Shown: one piece after another, positions 1 to 9,238 of the stretch
Layout of the letters: each line of letters opens with the position of its first letter
How positions within the stretch are numbered: the first letter of the stretch is position 1
Assembly (NCBI GenBank): GCA_016187565.1
Contig: JACPJR010000009.1
Span: forward strand, 1-64,000
From: Candidatus Woesearchaeota archaeon
Lineage (GTDB): Archaea; Nanobdellota; Nanobdellia; Woesearchaeales; JACPJR01
Length of the DNA: 64,000 nt
Reading direction: 5' to 3'
Made by a program: the position numbers and the translations under genes
The notes under the pieces: model-generated
What the model was told of the DNA's origin: nothing
What the model saw: the letters and a program-made list of their open reading frames with translations, nothing else
Database searches by the model: none

Positions 1-68
1 ATTTTGGTTCGCTTAATTGCTTTTTTCTTAGTCGATTAAGAAGTAAAAACGCTAGAACAAAAACTTTT

Positions 69-136
69 GCTTGCTGCTTATACAATGAAATTCATCTCTT
101 GGCTAAAGCCAAGTAGGTTTCTTTCATGCAGCAAGC
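69..136 (-). terminator. Structured hairpin after the lysine-catabolic genes
   Basis: Three nested perfect stems are visible: 69-77 with 128-136 (9 bp), 85-90 with 122-127 (6 bp) and 98-103 with 108-113 (6 bp, TAAA loop). On the minus strand the hairpin follows the stop of the LKR-like gene by about 20 bases and is followed by an A-rich then T-rich tract, which fits a transcription terminator or 3' stabiliser. A small RNA with an internal loop is an alternative. A further small inverted repeat lies at 26-43. The rest of bases 1-156 shows no gene. Confidence 0.45.
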
Positions 137-156
137 CTAAATGGAGTTTATGGAGT

Positions 157-1464
157 TTACAAATGCGGTCTGAACTCAGCTAAATCGTTTCTCATCCCAA
201 CCTGTTCTCGAAGCATTGGATGGAAAATCCTTCCGTCACGAACAACCATGCCGTTTTCAGGAAGCGTTGTTCCCTGCGACACAGCTCGTATGATATTCAC
301 AAGATAGGGAAAGATCATTCTAAAATATGCATCAGAGGCTGCTTTTGCGGTTGTTGTTCCTCCGGGAATCATACCTATAGTATTGTAGAGAACACGAGCC
401 CCGTTGCTTTGTTCACGAGGAGAAGAGGCTTCAAAAGTATGTCCATCTGGACCAACCCAATAAAATGCATTGGGGTCTCCCCACTTTGTTTCAAAGGAAT
501 AACGAACACCACCAATAACCGGATCTCCTTCACCATCTGGTGTACTGGATCTATCTTGATCACAAGTATCATCGATAAATACTGCACCCTCTTTCATTGC
601 TGCTAAGACATTTCTGGTAACAATTCTTGGATCACCAGGATTCCAAACGCTCGCATTGATAATTCCATCATATTGAGGTGCTACATCAACCATTTTCACT
701 TCATCTCGAGTGATATCTTTGTAAAGAAGATCAAAAGACAAACCTGCAATCCTGAACTCACGACTCGCTCCACTTGAAACCAATCCGTTTGATCCTCCAA
801 TAATTGCAAAACGTAATCCTCTTTCTTGGTCACCAATTTTTCCATACGCATGAGAAATCTGATCGTAATTTGCTCCGTGAACCTCAGGAAAAAAATGAAA
901 GGGATGACTATTCGCATACCCTTGTGCTCGGTGAGAAAGATTAACACCTTCTAAGAGAAGATGTACACCGCCAACGCCAGCATAATACCCAAGGTTAACT
1001 CCACGACGTTGTTCACCGGTTCTTCCATCCAGAACCCAGATGGTTTCTGGTGAATATGCCGTAACTCCTCCTCGTCCGAGTAATGCGCGCAACTGCTCTG
1101 GTCCTTGCCCTTTTTCAACATGAGCATAAAAGAAATTGACTCCATCAGGAAGAACGCCCTCTACTGGTCGTTGTTTGACATCAAGAAGTATATGACCTGT
1201 TTCCATAACCTCGTCTAAGTCAACGATTCGTGCACCAACAGCTTCATAATCCTTATCGGCGTATCCTGATTTTTCTCCCGCATCTTTTTCGACCATTACT
1301 TCAAGATCAACACGATCTCTGCCATTATCCCACGGTGCATTTTTTAGAAGAGGAACATTCGGTGGTGAAACGGCAACACGAGAGTCACCAGCTTTCATTG
1401 ATTTTACAACACCTAGTCGAACAACACCATCGGTAATTTCTCGTACCATGCTCCCATCCCCCAT
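157..1464 (-). CDS. Lysine-ketoglutarate reductase-like protein (AlaDH/PNT family)
   Basis: This 435-residue protein belongs to the alanine dehydrogenase / transhydrogenase N-terminal family and resembles the lysine-ketoglutarate reductase half of eukaryotic AASS. It would condense lysine and 2-oxoglutarate to saccharopine with NAD(P)H. An N-terminal AlaDH/PNT-type domain is followed by a glycine-rich motif (GVNLGYYAGVGG, about 156) and a nucleotide-binding region (IIGGSNGLVSSGA, about 219-231). It lies 13 bases after the saccharopine dehydrogenase gene on the same strand, so the two AASS halves are separate genes of one operon. An internal ATG at 1449 with a G-rich Shine-Dalgarno is an alternative start. 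Substrate is inferred mainly from the partner gene; a saccharopine-forming LYS1-type or other amino-acid dehydrogenase is possible. Confidence 0.75.
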   Translation of the reverse strand: MGDGSMVREITDGVVRLGVVKSMKAGDSRVAVSPPNVPLLKNAPWDNGRDRVDLEVMVEKDAGEKSGYADKDYEAVGARIVDLDEVMETGHILLDVKQRPVEGVLPDGVNFFYAHVEKGQGPEQLRALLGRGGVTAYSPETIWVLDGRTGEQRRGVNLGYYAGVGGVHLLLEGVNLSHRAQGYANSHPFHFFPEVHGANYDQISHAYGKIGDQERGLRFAIIGGSNGLVSSGASREFRIAGLSFDLLYKDITRDEVKMVDVAPQYDGIINASVWNPGDPRIVTRNVLAAMKEGAVFIDDTCDQDRSSTPDGEGDPVIGGVRYSFETKWGDPNAFYWVGPDGHTFEASSPREQSNGARVLYNTIGMIPGGTTTAKAASDAYFRMIFPYLVNIIRAVSQGTTLPENGMVVRDGRIFHPMLREQVGMRNDLAEFRPHL

Positions 1465-1477
1465 TTATTTTTAACCA

Positions 1478-2839
1478 TTATACTCCTTGTTCCCTTGTCT
1501 CCTGGAAATGAACAACGCCTCTTCCGAGCTTTTCTAAAAGAGGATGGTAAATCTCCGGCAATGTTGGGATATGGACTCCAGACAAGCCTCGAAGGTTACC
1601 TTGAAGTACAAGTTCTGCTGCATAAGCAACAGGTAATCCTACGGTAATTGCCATTGCAGTATCTCCATGAGGGATACCTTCTTTGATAAAAGAGGAGTTT
1701 ACCTGCTCTCTCTGAGAACCGTATGATGCAAGAAGGGTATGATGCATGACAACCAAATCTGTTTGGCCCGGGGCATATTGTAACTTTTGGTTCACCAAAC
1801 TCACGAGTGCATCAAAAGGAACATGAGCATCTGCGCTGAGTTGTTCATCTGAGAAGATACCAAGCCACTCCAGACGTTGCATGACCAGAGAGGAAGCATC
1901 AATACCGAGATATGCTGCAGCTGTTGCTGGTGTAAACGATCCATTTCGGCCCCCGTGTCTAGCGTGCCTATACTTTTCAGAGAAAATATCTCGATAGGTT
2001 TTCACGCTTTCCTCTGTCTTTTTGGCAGTACCATCAAAACATCCAAGTTTCGTAAGTGCCTGTACCGTTTCGCTCCAGCCAGCGTAACGAAGCGTTCCAC
2101 GGAAAAAAGTTTCTACTTCCCCAGTAAGACCATACGTATCAACGTATGGTAATGAATCGCGATTATAATAGGCTTCAAATGTCCTTCCATCAGGAAGCGT
2201 TACGGTAAAGGTTTCAGTGTATAATCTACCTTCTGGAAGCTCTACGATGGTACCAGAACGCATAAATCTTGCTGGGTTTTTTGTTGCCGTAAGCATTCCC
2301 CGAGGACTCCAGCTCAACTGATAACTCAAAGGATTATTTGTAGGATCTGAAGGAAGCCCTCCACAGTAGGACTCAAAAGAAAGGACTCTTCCGCCTCGTT
2401 GATGGACGTCAGCAATCATTCTCATGGCACTCATATGGTCAATGCCTGGATCAAGACCAACCTCATTGAGAAGTAAAACTCCTGCACGTTCTGCAGCTTC
2501 TGACAATTGACGCATCCGCTCTCCTGCATACGAAGGTGTAATGAGATGGATTCCTTTATCAATGCAAACCTCTGCAATATCGGGGTGCATTGGAGGGGGT
2601 AGGAGACTAATAACAAGATCTGCTTTTTGACCATCAGATAGAATAGACCACAGATCACCGGCATCGCTAACCCGCGTTTCTAATGCGTGTCCTTCAATTC
2701 CCCTTATTCTTTCTGCAATACGTCCAGTAGCTTCTGGATTAGAGTCAACAACCAGAAGGTCATAAGAATGCGCTAATTGTTCAATTGCAGGTCCGGCCAC
2801 CTGCCCAGCACCTAAAACAAGGACCTTTTGACGAACCAT
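1478..2839 (-). CDS. Saccharopine dehydrogenase (glutamate-forming), AASS C-terminal type
   Basis: This 453-residue NAD(P)-dependent enzyme matches the saccharopine dehydrogenase half of eukaryotic AASS, which splits saccharopine into glutamate and aminoadipate semialdehyde. The N-terminal Rossmann motif VLVLGAGQVAGPA is at residues 6-18. The family signatures GLDPGIDHMSAM (about 128) and CGGLPSDPTNNPL (about 160) are clear, and the C-terminal half has the expected VGLP and AAELVL segments. It is the first gene of a two-gene operon with the LKR-like gene and diverges from lysS. Direction of flux (lysine breakdown or synthesis) cannot be told, as no other aminoadipate genes are present here. 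Confidence 0.88.
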   Translation of the reverse strand: MVRQKVLVLGAGQVAGPAIEQLAHSYDLLVVDSNPEATGRIAERIRGIEGHALETRVSDAGDLWSILSDGQKADLVISLLPPPMHPDIAEVCIDKGIHLITPSYAGERMRQLSEAAERAGVLLLNEVGLDPGIDHMSAMRMIADVHQRGGRVLSFESYCGGLPSDPTNNPLSYQLSWSPRGMLTATKNPARFMRSGTIVELPEGRLYTETFTVTLPDGRTFEAYYNRDSLPYVDTYGLTGEVETFFRGTLRYAGWSETVQALTKLGCFDGTAKKTEESVKTYRDIFSEKYRHARHGGRNGSFTPATAAAYLGIDASSLVMQRLEWLGIFSDEQLSADAHVPFDALVSLVNQKLQYAPGQTDLVVMHHTLLASYGSQREQVNSSFIKEGIPHGDTAMAITVGLPVAYAAELVLQGNLRGLSGVHIPTLPEIYHPLLEKLGRGVVHFQETREQGV

Positions 2840-2890
2840 GCTATCGGAAATTGCGGGTTATTTATAAATATTTTGACAATCAAAAACAAA

Positions 2891-2904
2891 ATTATTAAAT
2901 ACCC
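2891..2904 (+). promoter_or_regulatory. TATA box of lysS
   Basis: An AT-rich TATA-like element (ATTATTAAATACC) lies about 25 bases before the ATG at 2924, so the lysS transcript is probably leaderless. This spacing decides the start against the upstream in-frame ATG at 2828, which lies in the divergent promoter region. Confidence 0.6.
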
Positions 2905-2923
2905 TCTTTGGTTTCTGGACACT

Positions 2924-4495
2924 ATGCCGGGACAAAGTGAAGAAGAGATTATGGCCCATCGAAGAGCCCTTATCCAACAAATACGTGCTAGCGGAACAAA
3001 TCCGTATCCTTATCGTTTTGCTTTGACACATACAACCGCTGATGTTCGAGCTGCATATGACGAAAGAGTTAATCCCAGAATTTCTCTTGATGACCGGGTA
3101 CTTGTCGCTGGACGAGTGATGGTGATCCGTCGCAAGGGTCGCCAAACCTTCATGGATATGTATGACCAGGGGGGGAAATTACAGATTTCTGTTCGTAGTG
3201 ATAGGGTTGGTAATGACGACTACACAAGAATCAGACAACAGATTGACAGAGGCGATATTGTTGGCATTGAAGGCAAGGTTATGAGAACAAGAACTGGAGA
3301 ACTCACCGTCGATGCTGACCAAGTAACGCTTTTAACCAAATCATTACGACCACTTCCTACACCAGAGTACACAACCGCTGCTGGAGAAAGAAAAGGAGGC
3401 CTTGTAGACCCAGAGCTCATGTATCGACAGCCTGCGCTTCGTTTGATTATGCACCCAGGAGCACGTGACATTCTTTTGAAACGCGCCAAGGCAATAAGTT
3501 CTATGCGTGAAATTCTTGAACGCCATGGCTATACTGAGGTTGAAATACCTACCTTACAACCCGTGTATGGCGGTGCAGCTGCACGACCGTTTGTGACAAC
3601 GATCAACGCATATCGCGGGATGGAGTTGTTTCTCAGTATTTCTCCAGAACTATATCTCAAACAACTCGTGGTCGGTGGCTTGTTTAACGGAGTCTACACC
3701 ATTTGTAAAAATTTCAGAAATGAAGGCGTTGATCGAACCCATAATCCTGAATTTACCATGATGGAATGCTATAAAGCTTTTTGGGATTACGACGACCTCA
3801 TGAAATTAACCGAAAACATGTGGGCAGAAATTTTTGACCGTGTTAATGGTTCTCCTACGGTTCGTTATGCTATGCCTCACCATCCACTTGGAAAGCAAAC
3901 CCTTGATTTTACGCCTCCTTGGAAAAGAGAACGGTTCACTGATCTTATTGCTGAAAGGACTGGATTGGATGTTGAAAAGATGGATGCAGAAGAACTTCGT
4001 CAACGAGCAAGAAAACCCTATAAATCTGGAAAACCGTATCTCCAACTTGATGATCAGGATACCAAGAGCTGGGGTGACATGGTACAACTACTTTTTGAGG
4101 CGTATGTGGAAGACACCATTATTCAACCAACCCATGTTATCGACCATCCGCGTGAAAGTACACCCCTGTGCAAAGGCCATCGTCAGGATCCACGTCTTAT
4201 TGAACGATTCGAACCATTTGTCTATGGTGTTGAAATTGGAAATGCCTACTCTGAATTAAATGATCCTCTGCTTCAACGTGAATTGTTAGAAGCCCAAGTC
4301 AGACAGTTCCGCAGCGGAGATCAAACAGTACCAAATCGTGTCGATGAACCCTTTTGTCGCGCAATAGAATATGGAATGCCACCAACTGCTGGTCTTGGCA
4401 TAGGCATCGACAGATTAGTAATGTTCTTAACAGGCTCTGATTCCATTCGAGAGGTAATTGCTTTTCCATTCATGCGACCCGAGGGAAGCCCTTAA
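2924..4495 (+). CDS. lysS: Lysyl-tRNA synthetase, class II
   Basis: This 523-residue enzyme charges tRNA-Lys. It has an N-terminal OB-fold anticodon-binding domain (about 50-150), then the class II catalytic core: motif 1 near 200, motif 2 with FRNEG at about 263-267 followed by THNPEFTMMEC, and motif 3 GLGIGIDRLVMFL at about 490-502. The ATG at 2924 is preferred to that at 2828 because a TATA box sits 25 bases before it and the N-terminus then matches the family. Many archaea use the unrelated class I LysRS, so this is a bacterial/eukaryal-type gene. The stop overlaps the start of the next gene (TAATG), which implies coupling. The divergent neighbour is the saccharopine operon. Confidence 0.96.
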   Translation: MPGQSEEEIMAHRRALIQQIRASGTNPYPYRFALTHTTADVRAAYDERVNPRISLDDRVLVAGRVMVIRRKGRQTFMDMYDQGGKLQISVRSDRVGNDDYTRIRQQIDRGDIVGIEGKVMRTRTGELTVDADQVTLLTKSLRPLPTPEYTTAAGERKGGLVDPELMYRQPALRLIMHPGARDILLKRAKAISSMREILERHGYTEVEIPTLQPVYGGAAARPFVTTINAYRGMELFLSISPELYLKQLVVGGLFNGVYTICKNFRNEGVDRTHNPEFTMMECYKAFWDYDDLMKLTENMWAEIFDRVNGSPTVRYAMPHHPLGKQTLDFTPPWKRERFTDLIAERTGLDVEKMDAEELRQRARKPYKSGKPYLQLDDQDTKSWGDMVQLLFEAYVEDTIIQPTHVIDHPRESTPLCKGHRQDPRLIERFEPFVYGVEIGNAYSELNDPLLQRELLEAQVRQFRSGDQTVPNRVDEPFCRAIEYGMPPTAGLGIGIDRLVMFLTGSDSIREVIAFPFMRPEGSP

Positions 4496-5952
4496 TGACT
4501 ACTACTGACCGACGTATAGAACGTGCAATGCACGGACTTAACACAAAGATAGAAGGAGAATTCTTTCCTTTCTTGCGGATAAAGACCATTAGTAATCCTG
4601 AGTATGGTCTGCATGACCGTGTGGTTGAAGGTGGAGAATATGTGGCAAAACTGTTAAGGAAGCGGGGGTTTCACGCTGAACTTGTTGATAACACGCCACA
4701 TCCCTTTGTGGTTGCCAGACTAAACTCTTATGATTCTTCCAAGCCAACGGTTTTGCATTACTGCCACTTTGATGTGCAGCCTGCCTCGCGTGATGATCCT
4801 GGAGAAAAATGGATCACTGATCCGTTTGAGCCGTTGGCAAGAACAGAAAAAGTAACCCTCCATGGAGGAAGAAAAGTTACTGATACCAGAATTTATGCAC
4901 GGGGTAGTGTGGATGACAAAGGCCCATTGATGGCACATCTTTGGGCACTTGACGCCTATAATGGTGATCTGCCGGCAAATATTTTCTTTATTGTCGAGGG
5001 GACTGAAGAATGTGGGGATGAAGGCGGCCTGGAAGCGTATATTCAAGATAACGCTCATAATATCCTGCCTACTGTGGTTACGCTTTTTGATTCCATAACC
5101 CATGTACCTGGCATCCCTATGATAACCACCTCATTACGTGGAGCAATTGCTGGAGAGTATACGGTCACAACAGCCAATGCTATCCAACATTCTGGTATTG
5201 ATTCAGGAAATGTTCTTCCGAATCCAATAGATTATGTTATGGCCGTCTGGGGTAGATTAAAAGGTCCTGACGGGCGCGTGCTCATACCGAGGTTTTATGA
5301 AGGAAGAACAACGCTTACCCCTGAAATGCGTGCAGGGTTTGAAGCCCTTCCTTTCGATCAAACAGCATATCAAAAAAGTAAGGGAGCACGCTGGTTGCAG
5401 CCAAGTGATGAACCAGTATGGGAACGGTTATGGTTTGAGCCAACCTTGGAAGCCCATCGTTTGCGTCCAGGGATGGATGGCTCAATGATTCCTCCTGAGC
5501 AGTCACTAAAGTTTACTATCAGAATAGCTCCAGGCCAAGACCCACGGTATCTAGGAAAGTTAGTAGAGCAAGCCATTCGAGGTGCAGCTAGAGAATACAG
5601 AATTCCTGAGGGGAGTTTAACTGTTGCGATGAATCTTGCTCATGCACTCCCTGCGTTTAGTGAACAACAAGGACATCCAATTATCCATCTGATGGAAGAG
5701 GCTCTGAAGTCTGGTTTTGGAGTAGATGATTTCCACTATGTTGGTGGTGGTGGCAGTATTCCTCAGGCTTATGCATTCCAACATCACATGAAATGTCCTG
5801 TTATTGTCAGTGGCCTTGCAGAACCTGGAAGCAATTATCATGGAACCAATGAGAACATTCTCCTTAAATATGGTCTCCAAGCAGGGATTCGATCACATCT
5901 ACAGTTTTATGAAATGCTTGCGGCTTACCATACAGTTAAAAGTCAGCGTTAG
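4495..5952 (+). CDS. M20 family dipeptidase/deacylase
   Basis: This 485-residue cytoplasmic metallopeptidase is of the M20 (PepV/carnosinase/ArgE-like) type and uses two zinc ions. Visible ligands and catalytic residues are H90 and D92 in HYCHFDVQP, D139 in RGSVDDKG, the Glu pair of EGTEECGDEG (about 167), and a late His in NYHGTNE (about 447). A dimerisation lid domain fills the centre. It overlaps the lysS stop by one base and so is translationally coupled to it. The exact substrate (dipeptides, acyl amino acids) is not readable from the sequence. Confidence 0.9.
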   Translation: MTTTDRRIERAMHGLNTKIEGEFFPFLRIKTISNPEYGLHDRVVEGGEYVAKLLRKRGFHAELVDNTPHPFVVARLNSYDSSKPTVLHYCHFDVQPASRDDPGEKWITDPFEPLARTEKVTLHGGRKVTDTRIYARGSVDDKGPLMAHLWALDAYNGDLPANIFFIVEGTEECGDEGGLEAYIQDNAHNILPTVVTLFDSITHVPGIPMITTSLRGAIAGEYTVTTANAIQHSGIDSGNVLPNPIDYVMAVWGRLKGPDGRVLIPRFYEGRTTLTPEMRAGFEALPFDQTAYQKSKGARWLQPSDEPVWERLWFEPTLEAHRLRPGMDGSMIPPEQSLKFTIRIAPGQDPRYLGKLVEQAIRGAAREYRIPEGSLTVAMNLAHALPAFSEQQGHPIIHLMEEALKSGFGVDDFHYVGGGGSIPQAYAFQHHMKCPVIVSGLAEPGSNYHGTNENILLKYGLQAGIRSHLQFYEMLAAYHTVKSQR

Positions 5953-5982
5953 TTTACTTTACTATTTACTATAATCTATCAT

Positions 5983-6720
5983 ATGGCAACTAAAAAACTC
6001 CTCTACACCAAGAAAAAGGTATTTTATGTGAAAGATAGTGCTCAAGATTACCACACCCAGTTTGGCGTCATTAAAGCAAAAGATCTTCAACAAAAGGATG
6101 GTTCAATCGTTACATCCAACACGGGAAAAGAGTTCGTGGTGCTTACGCCCCAATTTATTGATCTGTACGCGAAGATCAAACGAGATGCACAGATCATTCC
6201 TCTAAAAGATGTTGGTGCTATTATAACAACAACCGGAATGGGTGCTGAAACTCGTGTTCTTGACGCTGGTGCTGGCAGTGGCGCATTGGCTTGTTTCTTC
6301 GCCCATCTGGTGAAGGAAGTGGTAACCTATGACATCCGAGATGATTTTATCAAGATTGTAGAACAAAACATAACAACACTTGGCCTAAAAAACATAACCG
6401 TGAGAAAGCAAAACATCTATGATAGCATATATGAAAAGGATACTGCATTTGATGTTGTTTCTCTTGATCTTCCGGAACCATGGAAGGTATTGCCGCACAT
6501 TCATCAAGCCTTAACCATCGGTGGCTTTCTTGTTTCTTATAGTCCAACAATCCCCCAAGTTCAAGACTTTGTCAATGCCGTACATACGTACGACAGATTA
6601 ATTCATCTCAAGACCGTTGAGATTATCCAGCGAGAATGGGATGTTGAGGGGAGAAAAGTTCGACCAAAGAGTATTGGCATCGGTCATTCAGGATTTCTGA
6701 GTTTTGTTCGGTTTGTCTAA
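5983..6720 (+). CDS. trmI: tRNA (adenine-N1)-methyltransferase, TrmI-like
   Basis: This 245-residue SAM-dependent enzyme resembles archaeal TrmI, which makes m1A57/58 in the T loop of tRNA. The N-terminal region has the GxIxxKDL-type barrel typical of the family, and the Rossmann SAM motif LDAGAGSGALACFF starts near residue 92, followed by the acidic YDIRDDF strand. The C-terminal signature with IGHSGFLSFVRFV fits TrmI. It follows the LysRS-M20 pair after about 30 bases and converges with lgt. Length matches the family. Confidence 0.88.
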   Translation: MATKKLLYTKKKVFYVKDSAQDYHTQFGVIKAKDLQQKDGSIVTSNTGKEFVVLTPQFIDLYAKIKRDAQIIPLKDVGAIITTTGMGAETRVLDAGAGSGALACFFAHLVKEVVTYDIRDDFIKIVEQNITTLGLKNITVRKQNIYDSIYEKDTAFDVVSLDLPEPWKVLPHIHQALTIGGFLVSYSPTIPQVQDFVNAVHTYDRLIHLKTVEIIQREWDVEGRKVRPKSIGIGHSGFLSFVRFV

Positions 6721-6738
6721 CGAGTTGTTACAATTCCC

Positions 6739-7506
6739 TTATCTCTGCGAGCGAGTAGAGATTTTGTAAATAAAAACAGTCGCAACAATGGCCATGACCA
6801 GCGAGAAGTATTGTCCGGTACTTATACCAAATAGAATTCTTGGATCGTCTCTCCAAAAGTTCGTGATAAAGCGCAAAACGCCATAAAGCCAGATGAACAG
6901 CCAGAAACGTAAACCCTTAGGAAGGTTCTTTGATTTCCATGTCCAGAAAAGAATGCCAAATATAAAAAGGTTTTTGAGAGATTCATACAGTTGCGAGGGA
7001 TGACGACATCCTTCAACGCCTTGATATTGCACACACCACGGTACGGTTGTTACCGTACCAATCAGCTCAGCATTGATAAAGTTGGCAATCCTTCCAAATG
7101 CCAATGCCAAAGCAGCGGGAATAACGAGAATATCTGCAAGCTCGTAAAAATCTACCTTGTATTTACGACAAAAGAGGTATCCTGCAATAGCAACACCTAT
7201 CAATGCTCCATGAAAAGACATCCCTCCATGCCAGAGATAGAAGAGTTCTAGTGGATTCTCCAGAAATGAACCAAGATTGTAGAACAAAAAAAATCCGAGA
7301 CGTCCTCCAACGATAACGGCAAGGGTAAGATAAATCATGAAATCTAGCAGATTTTCTTCAGTTATGTTCTTGATCTCTTGCTTTTTTGACAAAGAACGAA
7401 GCATAACATAGGCAACAAGAATGCCAAAAACATAGACTAATCCATAATAGCGAATTTGTAGAGGACCAAGGTTAACCAATACGGGATCGATGTTGTGATA
7501 AAACAT
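6739..7506 (-). CDS. lgt: Prolipoprotein diacylglyceryl transferase
   Basis: This 255-residue polytopic membrane enzyme moves diacylglycerol from a phospholipid to the lipobox cysteine of prolipoproteins. Key Lgt motifs are all present: GGRLGFFLFYN (about 67), HGGMSFHGALIG (about 91-103) and the signature GRIANFINAELIG (about 139-151), then HPSQLYES and a late LRFITNFWRDD. Seven hydrophobic segments are visible. Lgt is a bacterial enzyme and is uncommon in archaea, so lateral acquisition is likely. At least three lipobox proteins in this window (near 19.4, 41.2 and 59.3 kb) could be its substrates. How it would act on archaeal ether lipids is open. Confidence 0.95.
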   Translation of the reverse strand: MFYHNIDPVLVNLGPLQIRYYGLVYVFGILVAYVMLRSLSKKQEIKNITEENLLDFMIYLTLAVIVGGRLGFFLFYNLGSFLENPLELFYLWHGGMSFHGALIGVAIAGYLFCRKYKVDFYELADILVIPAALALAFGRIANFINAELIGTVTTVPWCVQYQGVEGCRHPSQLYESLKNLFIFGILFWTWKSKNLPKGLRFWLFIWLYGVLRFITNFWRDDPRILFGISTGQYFSLVMAIVATVFIYKISTRSQR

Positions 7507-7661
7507 ACAGGTAAAAAAAATCGTAGACTATATATGTGTTTCGTTCTCTGGTAATGCCTTCTGGTAATGTCGGTTTTTGGAAACTATGGCCACCTAAGAC
7601 CGAAATGTTTTTATGTACGTCTCTCTTTATACTTACCGTAGATCAACAAGGAGGGATAGCT

Positions 7662-7889
7662 ATGTTAGCCTATGTGTTGATAAAATTAAAACGAGCTGAG
7701 GAAAAAACCTTGAAAGAGGAGTTAGAGAATTTTCCTGAAGTGGAAGAATCTCATGTCCTCTTCGGTGAATGGGATATGATTGCCAAAGTGAATGTAGAAT
7801 CACAAGAGCAATTGGCCTCGTTTATGATTGAGAGAATGCGTCGCTTAAACGGCGTAGCACTAACAAGTACGTTAATTGTTGCTGCGTGA
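7662..7889 (+). CDS. Stand-alone Lrp/AsnC ligand-binding (RAM) domain protein
   Basis: This 75-residue protein has only the effector-binding domain of Lrp/AsnC regulators, with the pattern AYVLIKLKRAEE, a central GEWDMIAKV strand and a terminal LTSTLIVAA strand. No helix-turn-helix is present, so it probably oligomerises with full-length Lrp proteins or senses amino acids alone. The start at 7662 is fixed by a strong Shine-Dalgarno AGGAGGGAT 6 bases upstream; a longer in-frame reading from 7536 is unlikely. The 150 bases before it hold a small inverted repeat (TCGGT/ACCGA) and the divergent lgt start. Confidence 0.82.
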   Translation: MLAYVLIKLKRAEEKTLKEELENFPEVEESHVLFGEWDMIAKVNVESQEQLASFMIERMRRLNGVALTSTLIVAA

Positions 7890-7902
7890 TTCCTTTAGGG
7901 TT

Positions 7903-9153
7903 TTACGAACGGTTCTGAAAGAAGGGTGTGGCTTTTGTTGTTGTTATCTTTCCATTTGCATAAATAAGTTTTCCATTAACAACGGTTATCACTGGCCATC
8001 CCTGAAGGACAAGCCCTTCAAACGGCGTCCAGGTACATTTGCTCAAAAAAGTCTTTCCAGTAACCTGTTGTTTTACCTGAAGATCAACAACAGTAAGATC
8101 AGCGTCATAGCCTTCTTTGACATATCCCTTAGTGCGTAAGCCAAAGATGTAGGCCGGTTTTATGACCATCATCTCCTGAATTCGGTGAAGGCTTATTTTT
8201 CCTTTACCCACTGCATCAAGCATGAGCGGAAGAGCCGTTTCAACACCAGGAACTCCAAACGGAGGATTTATACTTTTCTTCTCTCCTCGTGTGTGAGGGG
8301 CATGATCTGTTCCAAGAGTATCAATCGTTCCATCACTGACAGCATGCCAGAGCGCTTTTTGATCTGCTCGGGTCTTTAAGGAGGGTTTCATCACCGCAAA
8401 TCCATGCAAACGATCTTGATCATTGTCCATCAAGAACAGGTGATGCGGAGTAGCTTCTGCATAAAGAGGGGCTTTTTTGTCACGATGTTTTTTTGCATGA
8501 CGAATCATAGCAATTTCTTCTTTACTACTCACGTGGCAGATGTACAAGGTTGTTCCATAGTTACGAGCAAGAAGTATTGCTTTCTGGACATCTTTTCCTT
8601 CTGCATGCACACAAAGTACTTTCTTTGCTTTGGCAACCATACTAAAAATCTCCTTGAGAACATCTTCATCCTGAACAAGTAACCCACCGGTTGTTTGTCC
8701 CATATACAGCTTTATTGAGCAAATATCGTATCGTTGTAACGCCTTCCTCAGTTCTTCCTGATTATTGGAAACAGCTCCAAAATGAAATCCATAATGTACC
8801 ACACTTTTTGCTGCAAGTTTCTTTTTCTCTTCGAGGGCTTTAATGGTCGTTGTCGGTGGAATGGTGTTAGGCATATCAAAAAAGCCAGTAAAACCGCCTT
8901 TGGCCGCAGCGCAACTGCCTGAGAAAAAATCTTCTTTGTACGTTAATCCTGGTTCTCGAAAATGAACGTGAGGATCAATAAGCCCAGGAAGAATAATACG
9001 ATTTTGGCAATCAATGATAGGTATATTCTGCTTGGCAGGATTAATCTCCGCATTTATCTTCACAATTTTCCCGCCACCTACAAGGACATCAACGAGAAAA
9101 AGCTTGCTTTCTTTCAAGATCTTACCCTTTTTCAGAAGTATTAATGGAGACAT
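7903..9153 (-). CDS. pyrC: Dihydroorotase
   Basis: This 416-residue amidohydrolase closes N-carbamoyl-aspartate to dihydroorotate, the third step of UMP synthesis. Metal-binding HxH lies in the DPHVHFREPG motif, and the late GTDHAPHT motif gives the catalytic Asp. The ATG at 9153 follows GAGAGG and is preferred to the TTG at 9162. It lies on the same strand as the pyrB-I-D-K genes but is cut off from them by a toxin-antitoxin pair on the other strand, so it probably needs its own promoter. The C-terminus converges with the RAM-domain gene. Confidence 0.95.
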   Translation of the reverse strand: MSPLILLKKGKILKESKLFLVDVLVGGGKIVKINAEINPAKQNIPIIDCQNRIILPGLIDPHVHFREPGLTYKEDFFSGSCAAAKGGFTGFFDMPNTIPPTTTIKALEEKKKLAAKSVVHYGFHFGAVSNNQEELRKALQRYDICSIKLYMGQTTGGLLVQDEDVLKEIFSMVAKAKKVLCVHAEGKDVQKAILLARNYGTTLYICHVSSKEEIAMIRHAKKHRDKKAPLYAEATPHHLFLMDNDQDRLHGFAVMKPSLKTRADQKALWHAVSDGTIDTLGTDHAPHTRGEKKSINPPFGVPGVETALPLMLDAVGKGKISLHRIQEMMVIKPAYIFGLRTKGYVKEGYDADLTVVDLQVKQQVTGKTFLSKCTWTPFEGLVLQGWPVITVVNGKLIYANGKITTTKATPFFQNRS

Positions 9154-9208
9154 ACCTCTCAAAAAAAGGTTGCTAGATAAATACTTTTTGTTTGTTTTGT
9201 CAATACCT

Positions 9209-9217
9209 TTATATATT
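9209..9217 (+). promoter_or_regulatory. TATA box of the toxin-antitoxin operon
   Basis: The element TTTATATAT lies about 25-30 bases before the toxin ATG at 9239. It suggests a leaderless transcript and faces away from pyrC. Confidence 0.55.
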
Positions 9218-9238
9218 ACAAATGTTTACAATAGTAAT

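Noticed and set aside
220-606. 128-residue plus-strand frame
   Set aside because: Antisense of the LKR-like gene with low-complexity, shadow-like text.
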